Of a DNA stretch of 43,840 nucleotides, positions 26,480 to 34,489 are shown piece after piece (the first letter of the stretch is position 1; the number at the start of each line of letters is the position of its first letter). The notes under the pieces were generated by a model, which had not been told where the DNA came from, searched no databases, and saw nothing but the letters and a program-made list of their open reading frames with translations. This DNA is from Caldilineaceae bacterium. GTDB taxonomy: Bacteria; Chloroflexota; Anaerolineae; Caldilineales; Caldilineaceae. The stretch covers positions 1 through 43,840 of the forward strand of contig JAJEBF010000058.1 of assembly GCA_022824025.1 (NCBI GenBank), read 5' to 3'. A program made the translations under genes and the position numbers.

Positions 26480-27626
26480 TCGCACTGTTGACGGCTGCAA
26501 TCAGCTCATCTTCCTGCCAGGTTATGGCGATGGCGCGGTAGTCATTGTGCTGGTAGAGGGCATTTCTGGCACTTTGGCGGGCATCAGCGGCGAGGCGCAT
26601 TGAGGGATTGTAATAGTAGATGGTGACGCCCTGACCGTCGTTGAGGACGACGTTGGAAGGGTAGCCGAGGTCTGTGCGGCGGGACTCTTCGACAGTGTAG
26701 CCGTAGAGATGACCTGAGAAGGTAAGGAGACAATCGAGCCAGGAGCGCCCGCCATCGCGGCTGATGCGGCCTTCGATGCGGAAGGGCGGATTGCGGTTGC
26801 CGTAGGTGAGCAGGATGTCGCCATTGGAGAGCCGCACCATGTCGGCGGGATGCTGGCGGGCCTGGGTGATCTGGGTGGACGGGGACCAGGTCAGGCCGCC
26901 GTCCTGTGAGCGAGTACTGTGCAGCGCCTGGGCGGTGTCGTCTCGTTGCACAGCGAGGAGTTCGCCGTCAGGCAGGACGATAAGGGCGGTCTCATTCCGG
27001 TGCGGCGCGATCTGTGAGAGACCTCCCCATGTCCGGCCGTCATCCTGGGAACGTACGAGATAGGAGACGTCACACTGCGGCTCGCCTGGCCCGCCTGCCC
27101 GGGGCCGACTGTTGTAGATCGGCGCCAGCATAGTCCCATCATCGAGCGAGACGACTTTGCCGAAGAATGACGCGGTTGCCAGGGAATCAAACGACAGAGG
27201 ATATGGCCTTTCCCAGGTGAGGCCGTTGTCGACGGAGCGGGTCGCCATTAACGCAACCGGTTTGGGGCTGGAGATAGGGAGGCCGCCCTTGTAGTTGCCG
27301 TCGGCGTCGTATCTGTGTTCGCGTTGAAAGAGGAGGACGAGCGTTCCCCGGGACGATACGCCGAATGCAGCGTCACGGTCATCGTCGTCACCATCGGCGA
27401 GCAGATTCGGGGGCGTCCAGGTCAGGCCGTTGTCGGAGGAGCGCACGACTTCCATGCGCCCAGCGCGGCCGAGATGGCCGGCGCCGCCCCGCAACGCGGC
27501 CACCACGTCACCGTTGGGGGCCACGGCCAGAATGGGAAAGAGTCCGCCGCCACTGTAGGCGGTGGTTTCACGTGTGCCGGGGAGAGCGCGGACGTCGACT
27601 GTTTGGCGCGTCGCCAGGTTGGTCAC
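26466..27626 (-). CDS. BNR/sialidase-like six-bladed propeller protein (last of minus operon, tandem paralog)
   Basis: This 386-residue protein carries five Asp-box motifs of sialidase-type propellers: SSDNGLTW, SVDNGLTW, SQDDGRTW, SQDGGLTW and SRDGGRSW. The first blade has GGGLFPILAVAPNGDVVAALRGGAGH, and later YGNRNPPFRIEGRISRDGG. No signal peptide, so it is cytoplasmic, unlike most secreted sialidases. The start is GTG at 27626, with AAAGGAGA at the right distance; the frame is open far upstream but overlaps the paralogous gene. A same-length paralog lies just upstream. It may be an exo-glycosidase or an epimerase/binding propeller; the Arg triad of true sialidases is not verified. Confidence 0.8.
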   Translation of the reverse strand: MTNLATRQTVDVRALPGTRETTAYSGGGLFPILAVAPNGDVVAALRGGAGHLGRAGRMEVVRSSDNGLTWTPPNLLADGDDDDRDAAFGVSSRGTLVLLFQREHRYDADGNYKGGLPISSPKPVALMATRSVDNGLTWERPYPLSFDSLATASFFGKVVSLDDGTMLAPIYNSRPRAGGPGEPQCDVSYLVRSQDDGRTWGGLSQIAPHRNETALIVLPDGELLAVQRDDTAQALHSTRSQDGGLTWSPSTQITQARQHPADMVRLSNGDILLTYGNRNPPFRIEGRISRDGGRSWLDCLLTFSGHLYGYTVEESRRTDLGYPSNVVLNDGQGVTIYYYNPSMRLAADARQSARNALYQHNDYRAIAITWQEDELIAAVNSATNGR

Positions 27627-27742
27627 TTCGGTGTCTCCTTTGGTTTGAGTTGCGGCAGCAGTAAGCGGGGCTGTCCCCAACCTGCGCGGCGCTCCACAGC
27701 GGCGCCCTTGACCATTCGGAGCGGTTGGCGAATGGCACGCGG

Positions 27743-28903
27743 CTATTGCCCCTTGACCGCGCTCTCGACAGCCGCGAGCAGCTCTCCTTCTTGCCAGGTG
27801 ACGGCGACGGCGCAGTAGTTCTCGTGACCATAGAGGGGATTGCCGACGCGTTGGCGGGCGTCGGCTGCGCGACGCATGGAAGGATTGTAATAGTACATGG
27901 TGACGCCCGTGCGATCGCCTCCGGCGCTGTGAACCACACTGGAAGGATAACCCAGGTCGGTGCGGCGGGACTCTTCGACGGTGTAGCCGTAGAGGTGGCC
28001 GGAGAAGGTGAGGAGACAGTCGAGCCAGGATCGCCCGCCGTCGCGGCTGATGCGCCCTTCGATGCGGTGGGGTGGGTTGCGATTGCCGTAGGTAAGCAGG
28101 ATGTCGCCGTTGGAAAGGCGGACCAGGTCGGCGGGATGCTGGCGGGGTTGGGTGATCTGGGTGGGCGGGGACCACGTGAGTCCGCCGTCCTGTGAACGGG
28201 CGCTGTGCAGCGCGCCGGCGGTGTCGTCGCGCAACACAGCAAGGAGGTCTCCTTCCGGCAGGACGATCAGCGCGGTCTCATTCTTACGCGGCGCTATCTG
28301 CGATACCGTTCCCCAGGTCTGGCCGTCATCCTGGGAACGTACGAGGTAGGACGCGTCATAGCGCTGGTCGCTCCGCTCGTCTGCCCAGGCCTGACTGTTG
28401 TAGATAGGGGCCAGAAGCGTTCCATCGTCGAGCGCGACGATTTTGCCGTAGGGGGAGCCTGTAGCCAGGGCGTCTATGGAAAGAGGGTAGGGCTCCTCCC
28501 AGGAGAGGCCGTCATCGAAGGAGCGGGTCGCCATGATCGCGACGGGTTTGCGGTCGGAGACGCGGACGCCGCCCTGGTAGTTTCCTTCGGCGTCGTAGTT
28601 GTGCTGCCGGTGGTAGAGCAGGACGAGCGTTCCCCGAGGTGAAACGCCGAAAGCAGGGTTGCGATCGTCGTCGTCGCTGTCTGCGACCAGGTTCGGGGGC
28701 GTCCAGGACTGACCGCAGTCAAGGGAGCGGACTATCTCCATTCGGCCTTCGCGCCCAATGTGGCCGGCGCCTCCGCGCAGGGCCGCAACAACGACGCCGT
28801 CGTTGGATAGGGCAAGGACAGGGAAGAGTCCGCCGTTTTGGTAGGCCAGAGTCTCGCGGGCGCCGGGTAGCGCGCGTACGTCAACGACAGGTTCGGTTGC
28901 CAC
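27743..28903 (-). CDS. BNR/sialidase-like six-bladed propeller protein (tandem paralog)
   Basis: This 386-residue protein is a close paralog of the next gene, with most residues identical from SPPTQITQPRQHPADLVRLSNG to VEESRRTDLGYPS. Asp boxes at about the same places are SLDCGQSW (variant), SFDDGLSW, SQDDGQTW, SQDGGLTW and SRDGGRSW. It starts with GTG at 28903 and has GAGGAGCG 8 bases upstream. There is no export signal. The first halves are more divergent than the second halves, suggesting either gene conversion in the 3' part or different substrate pockets. Cotranscription with the deacetylase-like and other BNR genes is likely given the short gaps. Confidence 0.8.
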   Translation of the reverse strand: MATEPVVDVRALPGARETLAYQNGGLFPVLALSNDGVVVAALRGGAGHIGREGRMEIVRSLDCGQSWTPPNLVADSDDDDRNPAFGVSPRGTLVLLYHRQHNYDAEGNYQGGVRVSDRKPVAIMATRSFDDGLSWEEPYPLSIDALATGSPYGKIVALDDGTLLAPIYNSQAWADERSDQRYDASYLVRSQDDGQTWGTVSQIAPRKNETALIVLPEGDLLAVLRDDTAGALHSARSQDGGLTWSPPTQITQPRQHPADLVRLSNGDILLTYGNRNPPHRIEGRISRDGGRSWLDCLLTFSGHLYGYTVEESRRTDLGYPSSVVHSAGGDRTGVTMYYYNPSMRRAADARQRVGNPLYGHENYCAVAVTWQEGELLAAVESAVKGQ

Positions 28904-28969
28904 AGTTTACGCTCCTCTTTCACTCTTATCAGAAATGATGGTCCTGAATTTTGGGATTCGCGCCTCTCG

Positions 28970-30094
28970 CTACCGCTCCACAGTTGCCCTGACCAGCCAG
29001 ACGCTGTTGGTGTCATCCATCTCCTCAGGGATACGATGCCAGCCGTTGGGCGCGCGGTCGTACATGTAGAGGAGATTATCTTCGTCGATGGCGACCACCT
29101 CAGTGTAGGCCGTGGTTTGCTGGCGGGAGAGATCCTCGGAATAGGCGATCGGCTCCTGTGGATGGCAGCTGTTGTGGTGGGCGAGGATGTCGATCTGTTG
29201 CCAGCGCTGTCCGGAGCCGTCGGCGTTAAGCCAGAGGTAGAGGCCGGGCCGGCCGCCGGAGAGCGCGATGGCGCCGTCGGCCATCACGGCGAGGCTCGGC
29301 TGCACGGAGAAGACGCCGGGCATGGCGGCGGCGGGCGTCCAGGAGCGGCCCTCGTCGCTGCTGAAGGTCTGGCCGAAGGGAAATTTACTTTCGACGCGGA
29401 AGACGCACATGATGCGGCCGTCCTGCAGGCGACAGATAGCGGACTCGCTGGGTCCTCCTCTTCCGGGCACGGGACAGGAGGCGTCGGCGACGATGGAGCG
29501 GACCGACCAGTTTGCGCCGTCGGTGGACTCCACGGCCGCGATCGAGTCCCGTTCGTCCCCTTCGAAATGCCCGTAAGCAGTGGCGAGGTAGGTTCCGTCG
29601 TCGAGCCAGAGGGTCTGGCCGTTGAAGGAGTAGGAGACAACGTCGAGGCCGGGCAGGATCAGGGGGACGGGGGCGGGCATACCGGTGATCACGACGCCGG
29701 TGGGCACATAGTCGAAGACGCGCTGGCCGGCGGGGATGATGTTGTGCGGCGCGCCGATGCCGTCCGGTCGGGGACGAAGGTCGTAGGGAAGCAGGATGCT
29801 GTCGCCGGCGTGGAGATGGAGGAGGGTCTGCCCGCCGTCGCAGGAGACTTGCGGCTCGGACCAGGTCAGGCCTCCGTCCCGGGACCAGAGCACGTAGTAG
29901 GGGACACCGGAGAGATGGATGTCCGGCACCGGTGAAATGGTAGACAGGAGGTCGCCGTTGGGCATCGTCCAGAGGTTGGGAAACCAGAAGTAGCCCCGGC
30001 GCCGGCCTACGGGGATGGGTTCGGAGAGCGTGACGCGCAGACCATCCAAATCGACGGTTGCGCTATCGGTCCAGGTCGCTGCCTTTTCTGCCAT
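28970..30094 (-). CDS. BNR/sialidase-like propeller protein
   Basis: This 374-residue protein has Asp boxes SRDGGLTW (about residue 71) and SSDEGRSW (about 243), with weaker ones at STDGANW and NADGSGQRW. The first blade has RRRGYFWFPNLWTMPNGDLL, and later LWLDDGTYLATAYGHFEGDE and SESAICRLQDGRIMCVFRVES. This resembles the exo-alpha-sialidase-like propellers annotated in glycan-degradation loci. No signal peptide is visible, so it is cytoplasmic. AAGGAAAG precedes the ATG. It is more distant from the two downstream paralogs than they are from each other. Its substrate is unknown. Confidence 0.78.
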   Translation of the reverse strand: MAEKAATWTDSATVDLDGLRVTLSEPIPVGRRRGYFWFPNLWTMPNGDLLSTISPVPDIHLSGVPYYVLWSRDGGLTWSEPQVSCDGGQTLLHLHAGDSILLPYDLRPRPDGIGAPHNIIPAGQRVFDYVPTGVVITGMPAPVPLILPGLDVVSYSFNGQTLWLDDGTYLATAYGHFEGDERDSIAAVESTDGANWSVRSIVADASCPVPGRGGPSESAICRLQDGRIMCVFRVESKFPFGQTFSSDEGRSWTPAAAMPGVFSVQPSLAVMADGAIALSGGRPGLYLWLNADGSGQRWQQIDILAHHNSCHPQEPIAYSEDLSRQQTTAYTEVVAIDEDNLLYMYDRAPNGWHRIPEEMDDTNSVWLVRATVER

Positions 30095-30133
30095 CGTTCT
30101 TTCCTTCGTCTGAAATGTAGACGGATTTCAGTT

Positions 30134-31927
30134 TCAACCTGAGGCGGAAGGCACTCTGAGTTCGTGCTCGCCGTCGAGGTCGGCGGTGACCTGAGCGAAT
30201 CGGTGGCCATACCGTTCGACAGTAGATACGTCAATCGCTTTGCCGTCGAGGGTGGAGGCTGAAGGTGCGGCGCCACCAGCGGGGAGCAGGTAGAGCATGG
30301 TGGCTTCGTTGAGCTCGTCAGGTGACTGAATGCAATAGGCTCTTTCGTCGGTTGCCCCATTTCCCGTCGCGGATATGGCGACGCGGCGGCGGGCGCGCTC
30401 CCAGTTGTTAATCTCTTCGCTGGTCCACCATTCCATGCCGAGGCTGCGGGCGTAGGCGACCGTCTCGCGGATGGAGCGTTCGCACTCGGGGTCTTCGACG
30501 TGGGAGGGGTGGTAGAGTACGTGGGCAACGCCGTAGGTTGCATGGCACTGGTCGAAGAGAGGACGCATAAAGCCGTGTGGGCAGACGACGGTAAAGTCCT
30601 GGGTGAGGAAGGGGAGGGCGAGGACGTCGAGGAAGTCGCCGTGGGGGCGATCGTCCTCCATAGGCAGCCAGGGGTGGGATGTGCCGAAGGTGAAGCCTCG
30701 GTCTCCGCGCGAATGTTCGAGCTGGATGCCCTTGTTCTGGCACCAGTAGTAGAACTCAAGGCGGCCTTGCCAGGCGATGCCGTGGTTCTTGTTGGAGACG
30801 ATGTTGGAGAGGCCGGTCTCGTAGGCGAGCGTGTCGTACTGCCAGTCGAAGTCCATCTGGCTCCAGCGGGGGGCTTCGCGCACGGGCGCGTTGCCGGTGG
30901 CATAGTGGAGAGCGATCTCGGAGGTGGAGTCGATGAGCGCATCGTAGAAGGCGCGATCATAGCCGGCGACGGGCATCGTACACCAGGTGGACGGCACGTT
31001 GAGCTCCTGCAGGAGGTCGAAGAGGGACCAGCCCAGGAGGGGACGGTTGCCGTCGGAGTCGTGCGACATGTGAGCCATCGACGTCTTCCCATCCGGCCAG
31101 TACCAGAGGAGGGGCAGGCTTTCACCAGCAGCGCTGAGAAGGTGGAAGATGGCGCGCAGCAACAGTTCCTTCATTCTGTCGGCCATGGGCGACAGAATGA
31201 TGCGCTGGTTGTAGTAGGTTCGACCATCCTGGAGTGGAATGCCGCCGGAGTAGTAGAGATCGTCGATGTCGTCGATTTCGACGAGATCGCCGTCGCGGTC
31301 CGGATCGAGGATGGATCCGGCGGGTGTGCCTGAGGATTCACGCGGGGGAATGGGCACGACGGGCTTGCCCTGGTGGATATGGAGCACGGATGTGATGACG
31401 TCGATAGCGAAAAGGATGGTGCGGCCGCGGCCGGTGGCATGGGCTACGACGGCGTCGGCAGGGGCTCCGTCCGCATGCGGCGGGGGCTGGATGGGCGCGA
31501 CCTGGGCGAGTGAAGTACCGGACCCGGCGTTGACCAGGGAACCGCCGAAAACGTGCGTTTCTCTGCTCAGGCCACCGGTGACCGGGTGCGACGCGGAAGG
31601 GGGGTGCAGGTAGCCTTCTTCGAGGAGGCGAACGGTCTGCACGCCGAAGAGGTCGTCCATGCCTGACGTGCCGGCGTTGCCGATGAGAAGGCCGCCGGAG
31701 TGAACGAAGCCGGCTGCGCCTGCTTTCTGGTCCGTGCTTAGTTCAAGATCCTGGGCGAAGATCAGGAGCCGCGGCAGAGGCGAATCGCCGGCGAGCGCCT
31801 CCTGCGGCAGCAGGGTGAAGGGGATGCCGGCATGGCGAAGGATCTCGCTGATATAGGGGGCGGCATAAGGCGGCAGCTCCCCTGTCCCCTTGCGAGGCTG
31901 TTCCGGGTTGACAATCACTCCGATCAT
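30134..31927 (-). CDS. Polysaccharide-deacetylase-like protein with N-terminal GATase-like domain
   Basis: This is a 597-residue protein. Residues 1-200 look like a class-I glutamine-amidotransferase-like or beta-galactosidase-trimerisation fold (PYISEILRHAGIPFTLL, GGLLIGNAG, GRGRTILFAIDV). From about 280 it has a NodB-like deacetylase layout: MSHDSDGN with HDSD at 289-292 in place of the usual TFDDG, IALHYATG with His341, and LYHPSHVED with HPSH at 473-476, the metal-binding H-x-x-x-H-like motif. A short C-terminal beta domain follows. Such enzymes remove acetyl groups from amino sugars; whether this one does is inference. AAGGAGAAAGG fixes the start. No signal peptide. Confidence 0.72.
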   Translation of the reverse strand: MIGVIVNPEQPRKGTGELPPYAAPYISEILRHAGIPFTLLPQEALAGDSPLPRLLIFAQDLELSTDQKAGAAGFVHSGGLLIGNAGTSGMDDLFGVQTVRLLEEGYLHPPSASHPVTGGLSRETHVFGGSLVNAGSGTSLAQVAPIQPPPHADGAPADAVVAHATGRGRTILFAIDVITSVLHIHQGKPVVPIPPRESSGTPAGSILDPDRDGDLVEIDDIDDLYYSGGIPLQDGRTYYNQRIILSPMADRMKELLLRAIFHLLSAAGESLPLLWYWPDGKTSMAHMSHDSDGNRPLLGWSLFDLLQELNVPSTWCTMPVAGYDRAFYDALIDSTSEIALHYATGNAPVREAPRWSQMDFDWQYDTLAYETGLSNIVSNKNHGIAWQGRLEFYYWCQNKGIQLEHSRGDRGFTFGTSHPWLPMEDDRPHGDFLDVLALPFLTQDFTVVCPHGFMRPLFDQCHATYGVAHVLYHPSHVEDPECERSIRETVAYARSLGMEWWTSEEINNWERARRRVAISATGNGATDERAYCIQSPDELNEATMLYLLPAGGAAPSASTLDGKAIDVSTVERYGHRFAQVTADLDGEHELRVPSASG

Positions 31928-31990
31928 TTGGCCTTTCTCCTTATCCCTTCGGTTTGTCAGTCAGGCGGGCGGCGATCAACGGGCCAGAGT

Positions 31991-32746
31991 TCAGGCGTCG
32001 CGAGCGCAGCGGAAGCCGACGTGGCGGCGTTGCATTTGGGGAAAGCGGTCGTAGCGGGCGGCGCAGCGGGCGCGTTCGGCGATGCTGTACCAGGAGCCGC
32101 CGCGCAGTATGTTGTGGGCGTCATAGTGGACGACCGGCTTGGCGCAGACGGGATTGGCGCGCGGGCTGAAAGTGTAGAAGTCGTCGGAATACCGATCCTG
32201 ACACCATTCCCAGACGTTGCCGACCATGTCGCAGACGCCGAAAGGGCTGACGTTGCCGGCATCTGTGTAGCGGTCGACGGGGGTGGGGTGGCCGACGCCG
32301 GATTCGCGGGTGTTGGCGCGATCGGGATCCCACTCGTTTCCCCAGGGCCAGCGCCGCCCATCGACGCCGCGGGCGGCGTATTCCCACTCGGCTTCGGTTG
32401 GCAGGCGCAGCCCGGCCCAGCTGGCGTAGGCCTCGGCATCGTAGTGGGCGACGCCGACGACGGGCTGGCTAGGTCCTGTGAAGCGGGAGTCGTCCCAGCA
32501 CTGGGGGGGCCGTGCGCCGGTTTCCTGCAGGTAGCGGCCGTATTGGGCGACGGTTACCGGATACTGGCATATGAAGTAGGGATCAAGCTGGACGGTATGC
32601 ACTGGGCTTTCGTCCTGGAAGCGGGTGAGCCGCCAGCCGTATGCGTCAGCCATCAGTTGCGCGTCGGCTGGGTCTGTCCCCATCAGGAATTCGCCGCCGG
32701 GGATTGGAATGAGCGTTGAGCCGTCCTGCTTTTCGATGCTGTCCAC
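31991..32746 (-). CDS. SUMF1/formylglycine-generating-enzyme-fold protein, catalytic Cys not conserved
   Basis: This 251-residue protein has clear FGE-sulfatase domain motifs: IPGGEFLMGTD, HTVQLDPYFICQYPVTVAQYGRYL, LPTEAEWEYAARG, WPWGNEWDPDRANT, DMVGNVWEWCQDRY, ILRGGSW and VGFRCA. In true formylglycine-generating enzymes two Cys follow RGGSW; here the segment is RGGSWYSIAERARC (215-228), with Ser at the first Cys position and no matching pair. No sulfatase is encoded nearby. It is therefore probably a non-FGE member of the family, possibly an oxygenase or a binding protein. The start is GTG at 32746. It sits 19 bases after the DegT gene. Confidence 0.8.
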   Translation of the reverse strand: MDSIEKQDGSTLIPIPGGEFLMGTDPADAQLMADAYGWRLTRFQDESPVHTVQLDPYFICQYPVTVAQYGRYLQETGARPPQCWDDSRFTGPSQPVVGVAHYDAEAYASWAGLRLPTEAEWEYAARGVDGRRWPWGNEWDPDRANTRESGVGHPTPVDRYTDAGNVSPFGVCDMVGNVWEWCQDRYSDDFYTFSPRANPVCAKPVVHYDAHNILRGGSWYSIAERARCAARYDRFPQMQRRHVGFRCARDA

Positions 32747-32765
32747 GGCGATTCGTCCTTGGGTT

Positions 32766-34058
32766 CTATTGGGCGGCCTGTTCGGCGTAGTGAAGAGCCA
32801 CTTTGCGCATGGCCGCGGCGATATCCTTGGCGTCCTGTTCGGTATAGGAGTTGCGGAAGAGGATGAAGCCGGTCTTGGGCAGCTCGCGTTCGATATGGGG
32901 CAGGTGGAGCGCGCTGTAGTCGATGCGGCGGTTTCCCTGCTCGTCTACGAAGGGGTAGCGGGACTGGCCGTAGGTATCCTCTTCGGCGAAGATGGGGTAG
33001 CGATAGAGGGGGCGGCCCTGGATATAGGGGCCGTAGCAGTCGGGAATGCCTTCGGCGCGAACGGCTTCGGAGAAGTCATCTGAGGAGATGCCGGCCGCGG
33101 TTTCGTCGATGGTGTAGGCGTAGGTGTAGTAGGCGCTGCGGTCTTCGGGATGGACTTTTTGGATCTTGAAGCCGGGGAGCTGGGGCACGACCTCATCGAG
33201 GATGGCGGCCGTTCGGCGGCGGACGATGGTAGCCTCCTCCCAGCGGTCGAATTGGGCGAGGCCGACGGCGGCGTGGAGGTCGGTCATGGGGTGAAAATCT
33301 CCGAGAAAGGCGTAGCCCTGGTTGCCGCCGCGACGGAAGGAGGTGGGCGCGAGGGAGCTGCGGAGGGCGCTGTCCATCTCGGAGCCTTTGCGGGAGAAGC
33401 CCATGGCGCGGCGGGCGAGGGGCTCGTCGTTGGTGATGACCATGCCGCCCTGGTCGGTGGTGAGGGTCTTGCCGCCAAGGGAGAAGCAGCCGATGTCGCC
33501 GATTGTGCCGACGAGCTGGCCGCGATATTCGGCGAGGTGGGCCTGTGAGCAGTCCTCGATGACGGGCAGGTTGTGGGCGCGGCCGATTTCGAGGATGGGG
33601 CCCATGTCACAAGGGTTGCCGTAGAGGTGGACGGCGAGGATGGCGCGCGTACGGGAGGTGATGCGGCGCTCAATGTCGGCGGGATCGGTGTTGAAGGTCT
33701 CCGGGTCCCAATCGGCGAAGACGGGGATGGCGTTGTGCAGGATGATGCCGAGAACGGAGCCGATGTCGGTGGTGGGCGTGGTGATGACTTCGTCGCCGGG
33801 CTCGGGGTTGACGGCGGCGACGGCGGCATGGATTGCGCCTGTGCCGGAGTTGGTGGCGACAGCGTATTGTGCGCCGTGGAGGGTGGCAAAGGCGTCGCCG
33901 AAGGCCCTCACTTTGAAGCCGGAGCGCCAACCGTCGGTGGCGTTGTCCATTACCTCCATGAGGTGGCGGCGTTCTTCCTCGCCAAAAATCCATTTGGGGC
34001 CGAAGGGCTGGCTGCGTATAGGGAGTCCGCCGTCGATCGCCAGTTTTGCGCTGGTCAT
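32766..34058 (-). CDS. DegT/DnrJ/EryC1-family PLP aminotransferase (minus-strand paralog)
   Basis: This 430-residue protein has TNSGTGAIH (69-77), IEDCSQAH (167-174) with Asp168, and the Schiff-base Lys197 in SLGGKTLTTDQGG. DFHPMTDLHAAVGLAQFDRW is the partner loop. It parallels the plus-strand protein encoded at 23607-24845 through PKWIFGEEE, NPEPGDEVITTPTTDIGS, HLYGNPCDM and the C-terminal SYTEQDAKDIAAAMRKVALHY. The ATG at 34058 has GAGGAAC upstream; an ATG 15 bases earlier is an alternative. The presence of one copy in each convergent operon suggests related substrates for both operons. Confidence 0.88.
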   Translation of the reverse strand: MTSAKLAIDGGLPIRSQPFGPKWIFGEEERRHLMEVMDNATDGWRSGFKVRAFGDAFATLHGAQYAVATNSGTGAIHAAVAAVNPEPGDEVITTPTTDIGSVLGIILHNAIPVFADWDPETFNTDPADIERRITSRTRAILAVHLYGNPCDMGPILEIGRAHNLPVIEDCSQAHLAEYRGQLVGTIGDIGCFSLGGKTLTTDQGGMVITNDEPLARRAMGFSRKGSEMDSALRSSLAPTSFRRGGNQGYAFLGDFHPMTDLHAAVGLAQFDRWEEATIVRRRTAAILDEVVPQLPGFKIQKVHPEDRSAYYTYAYTIDETAAGISSDDFSEAVRAEGIPDCYGPYIQGRPLYRYPIFAEEDTYGQSRYPFVDEQGNRRIDYSALHLPHIERELPKTGFILFRNSYTEQDAKDIAAAMRKVALHYAEQAAQ

Positions 34059-34489
34059 GGGGTTGTTCCTCATCTGTTTGAAGCGGGATGCGCGGGACGG
34101 CTGCCGATTTTCAGAATCGCATTGCCACGGCGCGTCTGGATTGGAGACACGTGCAGGGCCTTGCGGGGAACTGGCCTGGCTGCCTTGCAAGACGCTGGCC
34201 TGACCGGGCTGGCGCGCCCGAGCGGGTCCTGTCCCGAGACGTTGGGGGCAGCGCACAGTTGCAGGGAGACCGGCCGGCTGGAAGGCGTTACGTGGGCGGG
34301 GCATGAATTTGCGGGGGGCGTTGCGGGGGGTGTCCCCCCGCACAAGGGAAGCCGCTTGCGGCTGACCGTCCCAAAAACAAAAAGAGAGTGGCGAAGAGAG
34401 ACGCGGGAGACGCATTCCCGTTTGCCTCGTTTGGCGTCGCGAACTGGCCATGGCTTGATCGCTGTCCCGCTCGTTGTTCAGTACGGCGT
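34059..34489. other. Intergenic stretch with a GC-rich hairpin
   Basis: No gene seen. It holds a 9-bp perfect stem, TGCGGGGGG (34322-34330) with CCCCCCGCA (34334-34342), with a 3-nt loop, next to AGCCGCTTGCGGCT (a 6-bp stem) and an A-rich run CCCAAAAACAAAAAG. On the minus strand the T-rich run comes before the hairpins, so it is not a standard terminator for the minus operon. It may be a dispersed intergenic repeat of the genome. Confidence 0.5.

Noticed and set aside
26466..28175. Very long minus frame continuing the 386-residue BNR protein upstream to 28175
   Set aside because: The upstream part overlaps the paralogous gene in another frame; GTG at 27626 has AAAGGAGA and gives a product of exactly the paralog's length.
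31991..32746. Calling a formylglycine-generating enzyme that activates sulfatases
   Set aside because: The catalytic Cys pair is not present after RGGSW and no sulfatase gene is in the window.
34322..34362. Rho-independent terminator for the minus operon
   Set aside because: On the minus strand the T-rich run lies before the hairpins and not after them.
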